A stretch of DNA of 32,441 nucleotides from Rhizobium sp. Q54 (lineage in GTDB: Bacteria; Pseudomonadota; Alphaproteobacteria; Rhizobiales; Aestuariivirgaceae): positions 1 to 32,441 of the forward strand of contig CAMDBX010000048.1 of the NCBI GenBank assembly GCA_945889445.1, in the 5' to 3' direction. The notes beneath the pieces were generated by a model, which saw nothing but the letters and a program-made list of their open reading frames with translations, was not told where the DNA came from and did no database searches. Position numbers and translations under genes: made by a program. Of the stretch, positions 7,735-16,091 are shown one piece after another; position 1 is the stretch's first letter, and each line of letters starts with the position of its first letter.

Positions 7735-9204
7735 TCAGCGACGCCCACGGCCACCGCCGCCGCCGCCGCTCTTGCCCTTCGGCACGAACTTCTTCTTGCC
7801 GCCGCCGCCGCCGCCGCCGCCATCGACGTTGGGACGGTTGATGCCGCCGCCGCCCATCGACTTGTTGCCGCGGCTCGACTGCGCCTTGGCATCGCGGCCG
7901 CGTGTCACCTCGCCCATCGGCGAAGGCGTCTTGGGCCGGTTGTCCGCGGTCGCGCCGGGGCGCGGCTTGCCAACCGGGCGATCGAGGTTCGGCTTCGCCA
8001 TCTTGTCGTTGGGGCGCGCCACATTGCCGAGATTGCCGTCACCGTTGCCGGGGCGGGCCATCTTGTCGGTGGGCTTGAAGCCCTGGGTGGGCTTCTTGTT
8101 GAGGCCCTCCAGCGTGCTCTTGCGGATGTCCTTGGTCGCGCCACTGCCGGTCTTGGCGGGCAGCGTCGAGGGGCGCTGGAAATTGCCCTTGTTGTCGCTG
8201 CCGAGCTTGTTGCGGTCGATATTCTTGATGTCGGTATTCTTGAGGTTGTTGCGGATCTTGGTGTTGTCAACCTTGTTGAACTGGTTCTTGTCGTACTTGA
8301 TCTTGCTGCGGTCGACGTTGCGCCAGTCGACATTGTTGACGTTCAGCTTGCCGCTGAAGTCGTTGCCGATGATGCACTTGTTGCAGTCGATGTCGATGTT
8401 GGTGTTGTTGTTGCCGTTCCAGCCGCCACCATGCCAGTGGTTGTTGTCCCAGTCGCCGCCCCAGAAACCGTCATCCCAGTCGACGGCGGCCGCCCAGATG
8501 GCGCCAGTCACCGCGCCGGCGAAGAAGGTGGCGCCGGGGTTCCAGTAATAGGGGTAGGGCTCCGGGTAGTAGCTCACCGGCACATAGGCGTAGCTCGGCT
8601 CGTACAGCATCTCGGGCTGGTACTGCGGAACGTAGATGACCTCTGCGCTTGCCGGCTCGATGATGACGTTCTCGCGGCCGTTCTCGACTTCGGTCGTCAC
8701 CTTCACCTTGTCATCGGTCTTGATGACGCCGTTGGCCACGGCCTGCTCGCGCAGCTGCTGGATGGCGTTGAGGACGTCTTCCTGCTGGTTGACGATCGAC
8801 TCGCCGAAGAGCTGCGTCCACTCGAGGTCGTCGCTCATCATCTTGACGATCTCGGGATAGTTCAGCAGCGAGATCACGCTACCGTCCCAGCTGGCCTTGG
8901 GCTTGAGGTCCTTCTTGGTCTTCAGGTCATCGAGGAAGCGCTCGGCCTCCACGACCTGCAACGGATAGAGCGAGGCGGCCGAGATCAGCGCCACCAGTTC
9001 GTCCGGATAGAGCGCGATGCGCGCCACGAGGATGTCGAGTTCCTCCGGCGAGAGCGGCTGGGGAGCCTCCTCGGTGGCCTGGGTGGCTTCGGCGGGGGCG
9101 GTTTCCGCGCGCAGCGGGGCCGGGGCCGAGCCCAGCGCGATCAGCGCGGCGGCCGAGAGGAGAAGCGGCCCGGTCATCAGGCGCTTCAGGAAGGTTTTGT
9201 CCAT
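7735..9204 (-). CDS. DUF3300 family exported protein, Asn/Gly-rich tail
   Basis: A 489-residue protein. A signal peptide covers about residues 1-33 (LMTGPLLLSAAALIALGSAP). The DUF3300 core follows: LVARIALYPDELVALISAAS, VVEAERFLDDL, WDGSVISLLNYPEIVKMM, and a Tyr/Pro-rich segment VIYVPQYQPEMLYEPSYAY. After a short hydrophobic AGAVTGAIWAAA stretch the protein becomes Trp/Asn-rich, then shows degenerate repeats of the form N-x-D/N-hydrophobic-K/R (NNVDWRNVDRSKIKYDKNQF), and ends in a long basic poly-Gly tail. The ATG at 9204 has GGGAGA 5-6 bases upstream; in-frame ATGs upstream do not. It is probably an envelope protein partnered with DUF2950. Confidence 0.88.
   Translation of the reverse strand: MDKTFLKRLMTGPLLLSAAALIALGSAPAPLRAETAPAEATQATEEAPQPLSPEELDILVARIALYPDELVALISAASLYPLQVVEAERFLDDLKTKKDLKPKASWDGSVISLLNYPEIVKMMSDDLEWTQLFGESIVNQQEDVLNAIQQLREQAVANGVIKTDDKVKVTTEVENGRENVIIEPASAEVIYVPQYQPEMLYEPSYAYVPVSYYPEPYPYYWNPGATFFAGAVTGAIWAAAVDWDDGFWGGDWDNNHWHGGGWNGNNNTNIDIDCNKCIIGNDFSGKLNVNNVDWRNVDRSKIKYDKNQFNKVDNTKIRNNLKNTDIKNIDRNKLGSDNKGNFQRPSTLPAKTGSGATKDIRKSTLEGLNKKPTQGFKPTDKMARPGNGDGNLGNVARPNDKMAKPNLDRPVGKPRPGATADNRPKTPSPMGEVTRGRDAKAQSSRGNKSMGGGGINRPNVDGGGGGGGGKKKFVPKGKSGGGGGGRGRR
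7748..7859. repeat. GCC-triplet low-complexity tract
   Basis: Runs of gcc/gccgcc within 7748-7823 plus a shorter run near 7844-7855 encode the poly-Gly tail of the DUF3300 protein. Such tracts expand and contract by slippage, so tail length may vary between strains. The same tract generates long spurious Ala-rich ORFs on the other strand. Confidence 0.7.
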
Positions 9205-9445
9205 ATCGTCTCCCATTCGTTTCGAGGGCTGTCGGCCCCGGGGCAAAAAAACCTAGGGCAAACGTATTCAAGTGTCCAAGTTGCAATTCACCGCCCGCCG
9301 GACAGAATCCCCTTCCGCAGGTTGGTGCCGCTTGTTACAACCTGCCTGACGGCGATTGACGGCAACATAGTGGCAGCCGGACCGGGCAAATGCCTCAGGC
9401 GATACAATTCGGGTGATTTTCGGGGCGTGGGAGAACGAGGCTCAG

Positions 9446-10714
9446 ATGGCTGACACGGCCCCCGAAGGCTGGCTCAACCGGCGCACGCTCACCTGGTCGG
9501 GCTATGACATTGCCAGTTCCGTCTATATCGGGGTGGCGCCCGCCGTGCTGCTGCCGATTTATTTTCAGCAGCAGTTCGCAGTCTTCGCCAACCCCACCGC
9601 CGCCTGGGGCGCCCTGGCGGCCGGCGCCATACTGGCCAGCAGTGTGGCCGCCCTGATCGCCGCAGCCCTCTCGTCGCGGATATCCCGGTTCACGCTGCTG
9701 AGTTTGGCGACGGCAGGGCTTGTGCTTGCCATCTCGGCGCTGGCCTGGCCGCCGCTGCCCTCGCTGGCCTTTGCCGCCGCCGCCTTCGTGGCCGCGCAGA
9801 GCTTCTATTTCGCCGCGACCAGCATCTATGAATCCTTCCTGCCGGACCTGCTTCCGGCGCACCAGCTGCAGCGCCTCTCGGGCTTCGGCTGGGCGATCGG
9901 CTATCTGGGCGGCGCCTTCGCCATCGTCATCCTGCTGTGGCTGGTGGCGGGCCAGGCGCAATCGCTGGCGCTGCTCGAGGACTGCTTCGGCGTGCTGGCG
10001 ATCATCAGCGCCGCAGCCTTCCTGGTCGTGCTCACGCTGATGCGCGGCGCGGGCTTTGCGGCGCTGGGGCAGGGGCCTGGCGGCCCGCCCCTGGCGGGCC
10101 TTGCCAGCGTGCTGCGGCAATGGCGGCGGCATGGCGAGCTGCACCGGCTGCTGCTCGGCACCATGCTGGTGCATCTCGGCGTCTCGGTGGTCGTCACCTT
10201 CACCGCCCCAATCCTTGCCACGCGCTTCGGGCAAACGCTGCCTGACCTGCTGTGGCTGCTGCTGCTGCTGCATGTGGTGTCGGTGCCCTCGACCATCGGC
10301 TGGAACATGCTGATGACCAGCTGGTCGCGCCTGGTTCCCATGGCGCTGCTGCTCTGCGCCTGGGCTGTGGTGCTCCTGCTCATGGCCTTCGGCTCCGGGC
10401 CGTGGATGCCGGTGATCACCGTGGCGGTGATCGGCTGCTGCGTGGGCGCCACCGCCTCCGCCCTGCGCGCGTTCCTCGCCGAAGCCGTGCCGCCGGGCAG
10501 CGCGCCCGCCTTCTTCGGCCTTGCCACGGTGGCCGGCCGTGTGGCGGCCGCGCTGGGCCCGGCACTCTTCGCGCTGATCACCACGCTGCGCAGCGAGCAG
10601 GCGGCGCTGATGGTGATCCTTGCGCTGCTGCTGGCAGGCGCCGCACTCGTCCTCTCGCATGTGGCACGCGAGAGGCTGCCGCTGCAGCGCGCGTTGGGCA
10701 TCGACGTCAGATAA
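9446..10714 (+). CDS. MFS transporter, UMF1/Atg22-like
   Basis: A 422-residue protein dominated by hydrophobic helices, consistent with about 12 membrane segments. The N-terminal SGYDIASSVYIGVAPAVLLP resembles the YDWANSA...PxFF signature of the UMF1/Atg22 branch of the major facilitator superfamily. A helix with YFAATSIYESFLPDLLP matches the family's AxxxYNAFLPD-type motif. The ATG at 9446 is chosen for GAGG 5 bases upstream; an ATG 33 bases earlier is possible but lacks a site. UMF1-type proteins export small molecules or amino acids; the substrate here is unknown. It is transcribed alone, divergent from the DUF3300 operon. Confidence 0.82.
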   Translation: MADTAPEGWLNRRTLTWSGYDIASSVYIGVAPAVLLPIYFQQQFAVFANPTAAWGALAAGAILASSVAALIAAALSSRISRFTLLSLATAGLVLAISALAWPPLPSLAFAAAAFVAAQSFYFAATSIYESFLPDLLPAHQLQRLSGFGWAIGYLGGAFAIVILLWLVAGQAQSLALLEDCFGVLAIISAAAFLVVLTLMRGAGFAALGQGPGGPPLAGLASVLRQWRRHGELHRLLLGTMLVHLGVSVVVTFTAPILATRFGQTLPDLLWLLLLLHVVSVPSTIGWNMLMTSWSRLVPMALLLCAWAVVLLLMAFGSGPWMPVITVAVIGCCVGATASALRAFLAEAVPPGSAPAFFGLATVAGRVAAALGPALFALITTLRSEQAALMVILALLLAGAALVLSHVARERLPLQRALGIDVR

Positions 10715-10739
10715 GCGACAGCCATCGCGACAGGAGAAC

Positions 10740-10913
10740 CCCACATGCGCCGCCACGCGCATGGCCTGCCCGGGCGAGGTCATGAAAGCCGAACAGGCCG
10801 TCTTCGATATGCTCGCCAAGGTGAAGGGCATGACACTCACCGGCGAGACGCTGGAGTTGCTGGATGGCGACGGCAAGGCGCTGGCCCGCTTCGACAAGCG
10901 GCTGGCGCAATAG
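10740..10913 (+). pseudogene. META-domain (HslJ-like) C-terminal remnant
   Basis: The frame reads TCAATRMACPGEVMKAEQAV and continues FDMLAKVKGMTLTGETLELL then DGDGKALARF, to a TAG at 10911-10913. This matches the second half of the META domain: the TxMACP motif, the following helix, and the closing L.L.D..G..L.F strand. The first half (typically 50-60 residues or more) and any signal peptide are missing, since the frame upstream runs into the 3' end of the MFS gene. AGGAG at 10731-10735 sits before an out-of-frame ATG at 10745. An in-frame ATG at 10761 could still make a 50-residue peptide, but a deletion remnant is more likely. Confidence 0.6.
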
Positions 10914-11086
10914 GACGCAGGCCAGCCTGAAGCCCCGTTCTCACCCACATCGCGCCCGGACCCGACCCGGGCGCCATCTCCGTCGCTTAACCCGTGCCTT
11001 CCGGTTGGAGAAGACGGGTCCCATTGTTGGCCAGGCAACGGTGAGATGATTGGAAGCTCGCTCTGCGGTTGGTTCGGAGACTGCGG

Positions 11087-11146
11087 CCCCTCACCTGCCC
11101 CAACTTCGTTGGGTCCCCTTCCTCTCCCGCGCGGCGGGAGAGGACG
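11087..11146. repeat. Dispersed palindromic repeat, copy 1
   Basis: Contains cccaacttcgttggg and the palindrome cctctcccgc...gcgggagagg. The reverse complement matches 20107-20165 over most of its length (CTCTCCC...GGGAGAGGA, then CCCAACGAAGTTGGGG and AGGTGAGGG). This is a dispersed REP-like intergenic family. Confidence 0.75.
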
Positions 11147-11217
11147 ATGCGCAGGCTGTGCCCGGCCGCAGGCTGGCGAGATGCGGAAATGATTCCGCTA
11201 TCGACCAATCCTAGCTA

Positions 11218-11246
11218 TTGACTTTAATCCTATAACATGCTATATC
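11218..11246 (+). promoter_or_regulatory. Orphan sigma70-like promoter
   Basis: TTGACT at 11218-11223, a 17-base spacer, and TATATC at 11241-11246 make a good -35/-10 pair. A perfect TTGACA follows at 11270-11275. No gene lies downstream on the plus strand before the convergent ilvD stop, so any transcript would be noncoding or antisense to ilvD. Confidence 0.4.
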
Positions 11247-11362
11247 CAGCGGCTCGTGCCTGCTGCTGATTGACATTGTGAAAAAATTCAAAAAGATTCC
11301 AACGCCCGAGGTGCGTCCGAATTCGGCGGAGAGGGCGCAGGCCTTCATCCGGCCTTCGGCCA

Positions 11363-11391
11363 CCTTCTCCCGCCCGGCGGACGGGAGAAGG
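11363..11391. repeat. Hairpin, ccttctcccg palindrome
   Basis: Perfect 10-bp arms ccttctcccg / cgggagaagg with a 9-base loop. Its core (cttctcccg ... cgggagaag) recurs at 20236-20262, so it belongs to an intergenic palindrome family. It may end transcripts from the orphan promoter upstream, although no T-run follows. Confidence 0.6.
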
Positions 11392-11411
11392 GGATGATGC
11401 GCGATGCCCGA

Positions 11412-13136
11412 TCAGACGTCGGCGTAGCTCGTCGTCTCCGCAGCGCCGCCGGGGTGGGTGACGGCGCCGTTGACGGCGGGGCCCACCTGCTGGGCGTATT
11501 TCCAGATGGCGCCGGAGTTGTAGCCGTGGGCCTTTGGCGCCCAGGTCTTGGCTCGCGCGGCGAATTCGGCCTCCGAGACGTTGCAGGAGAGGGTGCCCTC
11601 CACCGCGTCGATGGTGATGATGTCGCCGTCCTTCAGCAAACCAATGGGCCCGCCCAGCTGTGCCTCCGGCCCGACATGGCCGATGCAGAAGCCGCGCGTG
11701 GCGCCGGAGAAGCGGCCGTCGGTGATGAGAGCCACCTTGTCACCCATGCCCTGACCATAGAGCGCCGCCGTGGTCGACAGCATCTCGCGCATGCCGGGGC
11801 CGCCGCGCGGGCCTTCATAGCGGATGACGAGGACCTCGCCCTCCTTGTAGTTCTTCTTCGAGACGGCCTCGAAGCAGGACTCCTCGTTGTCGAAACAGCG
11901 GGCGGGGCCGGAGAAGACCAGGTTCTTCATGCCCGCCACCTTCACGATGGCGCCTTCGGGGGCGAGGTTGCCCTTGAGGCCGACCACGCCGCCCGTCACG
12001 GTAAAGGGGTTGTTGGCGGGGCGGATCACGTCCTGGTCCGGGTTCCATTTCACGCTTTCCATGTTCTCCGCCATGGTGCGGCCCGTCACCGTCAGGCAGT
12101 CGCCATGCAGGAAGCCGTGGTCCAGCAGCGTCTTCATGAGAAGCGGGATGCCGCCCACTTCGAACAGGTCCTTGGCCACGTAACGCCCGCCGGGCTTCAG
12201 GTCGGCGATGTAGGGCGTCTTCCGGAAGATCTCGGCCACGTCGAAGAGGTCAAATTCGATACCGGCCTCATGCGCCATGGCGGGCAGGTGAAGTGCGGCG
12301 TTTGTGGAACCACCCGAGGCCGCCACCACGGTGGCGGCATTCTCCAGCGCCTTGCGAGTGACGATGTCACGCGGGCGGATGTTCCGGGCGATCAGTTCCA
12401 TCACCTTTTCACCCGCCGTGTAGCAGAAGGTGTCACGCACCTCATAGGGGGCAGGTGCTCCGCAGGAGTAGGGAAGTGCCAGGCCGATGGCCTCGGCCAC
12501 GGTCGCCATGGTGTTGGCGGTGAACTGGCCGCCGCAGGAACCAGCCGACGGGCAGGCGACCCGCTCGATCTCGGCCAGGTCTTCGTCCGACATCAGGCCG
12601 GCGGAATGCTTGCCCACGGCCTCGAACATGTCCTGGATGGTGACCTGCTTGCCCCGGAAGATGCCGGGCAGGATCGAGCCGCCATAGATGAACACCGAAG
12701 GCACGTTCAGGCGCAGCATGGCCATCATCATGCCGGGCAGCGACTTGTCGCAGCCGGCAAGCCCCACCAGCCCATCATAGCAGTGGCCGCGCATGGTGAC
12801 CTCGACCGAGTCCGCGATCACCTCACGCGAGACCAGCGAGGCCTTCATGCCCTGGTGGCCCATGGCGAGGCCGTCCGTCACGGTGATGGTGCAGAATTCG
12901 CGCGGGGTGCCGTGGGCGGCGGCGACACCCTTCTTCACCGCCTGGGCCTGGCGCATCAGCGCGATGTTGCAGGGGGCGGCCTCGTTCCAGCACGAGGCGA
13001 CGCCGACGAAGGGCTGGCCGATCTGCTGGGCGGTGAGGCCCATGGCGTAATAGTAGGACCGGTGCGGTGCCCTCTCCGGGCCCACGCTGACGTGGCGGCT
13101 GGGCAGTTTCGACTTGTCGAAGGTGGGCTTGTCCAT
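11412..13136 (-). CDS. ilvD: Dihydroxy-acid dehydratase
   Basis: A 574-residue IlvD/Edd-family dehydratase that converts 2,3-dihydroxyisovalerate and its methylvalerate homologue into 2-oxo acids in valine, isoleucine and leucine synthesis. Iron-sulfur ligand motifs are in the expected places: NEAAPCN (Cys56), [15 protein letters not shown] (Cys129, with Lys131) and [15 protein letters not shown] (Cys201). The C-terminal [20 protein letters not shown] block is also diagnostic. ATG at 13136 follows GGGAGGAACGAGA; a frame open further upstream runs through repeat DNA and is not coding. A sugar-acid dehydratase of the same family is possible, but the length and motifs favour IlvD. No other branched-chain gene is adjacent. 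Confidence 0.9.
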   Translation of the reverse strand: MDKPTFDKSKLPSRHVSVGPERAPHRSYYYAMGLTAQQIGQPFVGVASCWNEAAPCNIALMRQAQAVKKGVAAAHGTPREFCTITVTDGLAMGHQGMKASLVSREVIADSVEVTMRGHCYDGLVGLAGCDKSLPGMMMAMLRLNVPSVFIYGGSILPGIFRGKQVTIQDMFEAVGKHSAGLMSDEDLAEIERVACPSAGSCGGQFTANTMATVAEAIGLALPYSCGAPAPYEVRDTFCYTAGEKVMELIARNIRPRDIVTRKALENAATVVAASGGSTNAALHLPAMAHEAGIEFDLFDVAEIFRKTPYIADLKPGGRYVAKDLFEVGGIPLLMKTLLDHGFLHGDCLTVTGRTMAENMESVKWNPDQDVIRPANNPFTVTGGVVGLKGNLAPEGAIVKVAGMKNLVFSGPARCFDNEESCFEAVSKKNYKEGEVLVIRYEGPRGGPGMREMLSTTAALYGQGMGDKVALITDGRFSGATRGFCIGHVGPEAQLGGPIGLLKDGDIITIDAVEGTLSCNVSEAEFAARAKTWAPKAHGYNSGAIWKYAQQVGPAVNGAVTHPGGAAETTSYADV

Positions 13137-13254
13137 TCTCGTTCCTCCCGAATGCGGGGTGATCATAGGGGAGTGGTGGAAGGCGGCAAGGTGGTGGAGA
13201 TCACTTTGATGTTGGGCAAGTTCCTCCAATCGGTGAGAATGTGGAGTGCGCGGG

Positions 13255-13353
13255 CCCCCACCCCCACCCCTCCCCACGAGGGGGAGGGGACCATGAAGGG
13301 ACATAGCCGGACTATTTCCCCTCCCCCTCGTGGGGAGGGGTAGGGGTGGGGGT
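13255..13353. repeat. Inverted pair of GC palindromes (pair 1)
   Basis: Element A (13255-13289) is a C-rich lead plus ccctccccacgagggggaggg. Element B (13318-13353) is its near-exact reverse complement, with a 28-base spacer. The same element recurs as the pair at 13713-13835. Element B encodes the last residues ([14 protein letters not shown]) of the DUF559 protein. Confidence 0.8.
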
Positions 13354-13707
13354 GCTGCCGGAGTAATCAAAGGTTGTCGGCAGACCGAGTTCCTCCCGGA
13401 TGCGACCCACCACGCCCTCCAGCGTTTCGAAGACCTCGTTGTTCCAGAAGCGAATGACTCCATAGCCCTGACGGGCGAGGACTTCAGTGCGCTGTGCGTC
13501 ATAAGTCTGGGCATCACCATGCTGGCCGCCGTCTAGCTCGATGACGAGTTTTGCAGTGTGGCAAGCAAAGTCTGCAATGTATCCGCCGAGTGGCACCTGG
13601 CGGCGAAAATGGCAGCCCTCTGATTTCAGGAGGCGCAGGTGCTGCCAGAGACGTCTTTCAGCGGCTGTGGCGTTCGTGCGGAGTGATCGTGCGAAACGGT
13701 TTGCCAT
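13312..13707 (-). CDS. DUF559 (Vsr-like) endonuclease-domain protein
   Basis: A 131-residue DUF559 protein, related to very-short-patch-repair and PD-(D/E)XK-fold nucleases. It starts with [20 protein letters not shown], then [20 protein letters not shown] and [10 protein letters not shown], which holds the conserved acidic D...E/D core, followed by [25 protein letters not shown]. The catalytic-type residues are present. The last 14 residues are encoded by a palindromic repeat. The start lies 6 bases from another copy of that repeat and has no ordinary ribosome site. Substrate and role are unknown; genes of this type are often scattered singly in alphaproteobacterial genomes. Confidence 0.85.
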   Translation of the reverse strand: MANRFARSLRTNATAAERRLWQHLRLLKSEGCHFRRQVPLGGYIADFACHTAKLVIELDGGQHGDAQTYDAQRTEVLARQGYGVIRFWNNEVFETLEGVVGRIREELGLPTTFDYSGSTPTPTPPHEGEGK

Positions 13708-13712
13708 GGAGG

Positions 13713-13835
13713 CCCCCCACCCCTGCCCCTCCCCACGAGGGGGAGGGGAATTCTTTAGGGGCAGGATTTAGCGGATCGGGAAATGAGTCAAATTGTTTTC
13801 CTTTCCCCCTCGTGGGGAGGGGCAGGGGTGGGGGC
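13713..13835. repeat. Inverted pair of GC palindromes (pair 2)
   Basis: Element C (13713-13748) and element D (13804-13835) are inverted copies of the palindrome found at 13255-13353, with a 55-base spacer. Element D lies directly after the bchJ stop and may form the 3' end of the bchEJ transcript, although no T-run follows. Confidence 0.8.
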
Positions 13836-13845
13836 GTGCCGCGCG

Positions 13846-14442
13846 TCAGCAAGTTATCTCAAACTTGCAGGCGCTCCCGCCCGCTGCGATGCACTGCGTT
13901 TCGCGGACCGAGGCGTCGGTATTTATCAGCGCACGGAACAATCGTTCGAAGGTTGCCGAATAGTAGTTGCAGCAGGGTTCGCTGGCGTGGTCCCCGCGGC
14001 ACAGCGGGCAGTCCTCGAAGGTGAGGATGATGGGGCGGCCCGTTTGCCAGATGAAGCGGCTGGTTCCCGCGAAGGTCCAGGCATGGGCGCCGATGGCCTT
14101 GAGGAGGATGAAGGCGGCAAGCCTTGCGGGCAGCAGCTTGAGGAGGTTCTGCACGGGCTTGGGGATGCGGTGGCTGAGAAGATAGTCGGCGGTGCGCTGG
14201 CCCGCGATCCATGAGACGGAAGCGGCGCGGCGCGGCCCCAAGTTGCTGCGCAAGTGTCGGTGGAGGACAGTGACATCTTCCTCCGGCACCATGGCCTGCG
14301 GGAGTGCGTGGACGTAAGTCTCGAGGTTGGCGGCGATGAAGAGCTTCTTCGTCACCGCCTTGCTCTCGAGTGCATCCAGCGCCTCCGCGAGGCGGATCAC
14401 CGCGTTGGGGCCGATCCGGCCCGTGTGGGCCGTATCGCTCAT
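13846..14442 (-). CDS. bchJ: Bacteriochlorophyll biosynthesis protein BchJ (V4R domain)
   Basis: A 198-residue protein matching BchJ, annotated as 4-vinyl (8-vinyl) protochlorophyllide reductase. Later work assigns the reductase activity to BciA/BciB and suggests BchJ may bind or carry the porphyrin. The V4R domain is visible at the C-terminus: [31 protein letters not shown] and [18 protein letters not shown], with several conserved Cys. The ATG at 14442 overlaps the bchE stop by 4 bases (ATGA), so translation is coupled. The gene ends just before a palindromic repeat. Confidence 0.88.
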   Translation of the reverse strand: MSDTAHTGRIGPNAVIRLAEALDALESKAVTKKLFIAANLETYVHALPQAMVPEEDVTVLHRHLRSNLGPRRAASVSWIAGQRTADYLLSHRIPKPVQNLLKLLPARLAAFILLKAIGAHAWTFAGTSRFIWQTGRPIILTFEDCPLCRGDHASEPCCNYYSATFERLFRALINTDASVRETQCIAAGGSACKFEITC

Positions 14443-16034
14443 TGCATCGCGTCTTCCATCTGGTCCTTGCCGCCGCCGCAGGCCATGGCTTCGGCGGCCT
14501 CCTGGCCCACCTGGCGATTGGACTTGCGGTTGTGAGTGGTCTGCCATTCCACCTTGCTCATGTCGGCGCGGGTGCGGCTGCGGTCGAACTGGAAGTCGAC
14601 GGAGTCCTTCTTGCCCCAGTAGTTGACGCGGCCCAAGTCATAGAACTTCCGCTCGAAGCCTGACTTGAGGAAGGCCTTGAGGCAGCCCAGCAGGTAGCGG
14701 CGGCGTTCGCCGGAGCCGGCCCATGGATAGGAGAGCAGCGCCTTTTTCATGTAGAAGCGGCGGTAGTTGTGCATTACGCGATCGAGCAGTTCGGCGCGGT
14801 CCATTGCGTCCGGCTTCATGATCGGCGTCACGAAGTTGTACTTGTCGTAGTCGAACACCTCGACCTTGTCGCCCAGATCGCGGAACAGGTCCGAGAAGGG
14901 CCAGGGCGTGAACATCGACCAGTTGGCGAGGTCTGGCTTCCAGTCCTGCGCCATGCGGTAGGTTTCTTCCAAGGTTTCGCGCGTTTCGTTCTCGAGGCCA
15001 ACGATGAACTGGGCCTCGACCACGATGCCGGCATTGCGCAGAAGCTCGATGGCCTTCTTGTTCTGCGCGACGGTTGTTTCCTTGTTGAAGCGGTCGAGCT
15101 GCAATTGCGCGGCGGCCTCGGTGCCGAGCGAGACATGGATGAGGCCGGCCTTGCGGTAGAGCGGCAGCAGGGCCTCGTCGCGCAGGATGTCGGTGACGCG
15201 GGTGTTGATGCCCCACAGGATCCTGAGGTCGCGCTTGATCAACTCCTCGCAGAAGGCGACGAACTTCTTCTTGTTGATGGTGGGCTCCTCATCCGCAAGG
15301 ATGAAGAAGCCCACGTCATGCTCGCGCATCAGCGTCTCGATCTCGTCCACCACCTTCTTGGGGTCGCGGATGCGATAATCGCGCCAGAACTTCCACTGCG
15401 AGCAGAAGGAGCAGGTGAAGGGACAGCCGCGCGCCATGTTGGGAATGGCCACGCGCTTGCCCATGGGGATGTAGATGTATTTGTCCCACTGCAGCACCGA
15501 CCAGTCCGGGCTGATGCCGTCCAAATCCTTCACCGTTGGTGCGGCGGGGGTGGCGATGACGTCGGTGCCGTCACGATAGGCAATGCCGCGGATATCCTTG
15601 CGGCATTCCGGCCAGCGCTTCTCGTCGATGGCGCGAACGAGGTTGACGATGATCTCCTCGCCTTCGCCGCGCACGATGGCGTCGATCCACGGCGCTTCGC
15701 CCAGCACCTGGTTGTACATGAAGGTGGCATGGATGCCGCCCAGCACGGTGACGGCGTTGGGGTGTTCTTCCTTGGCGATCTCGAGCAGGCGTTCGGCCTT
15801 GTAGATCGAAGGCGTGATGGCGGTGCAGCCGATGACGTCCGGCTTTTCCTCGCGCAGGATGTCGCGGATCTGGTCCTCGGAGAGATCGTTGGTCATGGCA
15901 TCGATGAAGCGGAGGTCGGGGTAGCCCGCCTTCTTCAACGCACCCGCGAGGTAGGCCACCCAGGCAGGCGGCCAGTTGCCCGCGATTTCAGCGCCGCCGG
16001 AGTGATAATTCGGGTGAAGCAGAAGAATGCGCAT
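14439..16034 (-). CDS. bchE: Mg-protoporphyrin IX monomethyl ester anaerobic cyclase
   Basis: A 531-residue radical-SAM, cobalamin-dependent cyclase that forms ring E of bacteriochlorophyll (Mg-protoporphyrin IX monomethyl ester to protochlorophyllide) without oxygen. Residues 1-140 form the B12-binding-type domain ([49 protein letters not shown]). The radical-SAM cluster motif [12 protein letters not shown] has Cys204, Cys208 and Cys211. Length and order fit BchE. GGGAGGG precedes the ATG. It is first in a two-gene operon with bchJ, and its upstream region carries FNR-like and PpsR/CrtJ-like sites, consistent with expression at low oxygen. Confidence 0.95.
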   Translation of the reverse strand: MRILLLHPNYHSGGAEIAGNWPPAWVAYLAGALKKAGYPDLRFIDAMTNDLSEDQIRDILREEKPDVIGCTAITPSIYKAERLLEIAKEEHPNAVTVLGGIHATFMYNQVLGEAPWIDAIVRGEGEEIIVNLVRAIDEKRWPECRKDIRGIAYRDGTDVIATPAAPTVKDLDGISPDWSVLQWDKYIYIPMGKRVAIPNMARGCPFTCSFCSQWKFWRDYRIRDPKKVVDEIETLMREHDVGFFILADEEPTINKKKFVAFCEELIKRDLRILWGINTRVTDILRDEALLPLYRKAGLIHVSLGTEAAAQLQLDRFNKETTVAQNKKAIELLRNAGIVVEAQFIVGLENETRETLEETYRMAQDWKPDLANWSMFTPWPFSDLFRDLGDKVEVFDYDKYNFVTPIMKPDAMDRAELLDRVMHNYRRFYMKKALLSYPWAGSGERRRYLLGCLKAFLKSGFERKFYDLGRVNYWGKKDSVDFQFDRSRTRADMSKVEWQTTHNRKSNRQVGQEAAEAMACGGGKDQMEDAMQ

Positions 16035-16065
16035 GATGGCCCTCCCTGTGACGGACGTCAGTAAG

Positions 16066-16071
16066 GCTATA
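16066..16071 (-). promoter_or_regulatory. Putative bchE -10 element
   Basis: TATAGC on the minus strand. It would place the start of transcription near 16059, about 25 bases before the bchE ATG, and the FNR-like dyad centre near -40, the position of class II FNR activation. No good -35 hexamer is present, as expected for an activator-dependent promoter. This is inference from spacing. Confidence 0.45.
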
Positions 16072-16089
16072 CGTCAGTGCAAACTGACA
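16072..16089 (-). promoter_or_regulatory. Putative PpsR/CrtJ site in bchE promoter
   Basis: On the minus strand TGT-N12-ACG, one base from the TGT-N12-ACA consensus of the photosynthesis repressor PpsR/CrtJ. Inside is a perfect dyad GTCAGT-ttgc-ACTGAC (16073-16088). It lies just upstream of the putative -10, where a bound repressor would block polymerase. Confidence 0.55.
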
Positions 16090-16091
16090 CT

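Larger units (their letters stand above)
10914..11411. other. Repeat-rich intergenic region, no protein gene
   Basis: About 500 bases between the META remnant and the ilvD stop. It contains a palindromic repeat at 11087-11146, a short AT-rich segment near 11200-11300 with promoter-like hexamers, and a hairpin at 11363-11391. No ORF has coding character. Confidence 0.6.

Noticed and set aside
7699-9453. Long plus-strand ORF (584 codons) opposite DUF3300
   Set aside because: The translation is Ala/Val/Leu-rich with no family pattern. It mirrors the GCC tract and coding frame of the DUF3300 gene, which has a signal peptide and recognised domain.
9395-11038. 547-codon minus-strand ORF opposite the MFS gene
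   Set aside because: Gln/Arg/His-rich mirror of membrane-helix codons; no family match by eye.
11394-13343. 649-codon plus-strand ORF opposite ilvD
   Set aside because: It is antisense to a fully conserved dehydratase and has low-complexity His/Gly/Ala composition. It also ends inside a palindromic repeat.
13255-13835. CRISPR-like repeats
   Set aside because: Only four copies, arranged as inverted pairs around a gene and without regular spacers, so this is a palindromic repeat family and not a CRISPR array.
14769-16064. 431-codon plus-strand ORF opposite bchE
   Set aside because: Antisense to an intact radical-SAM enzyme; the translation lacks domain features.
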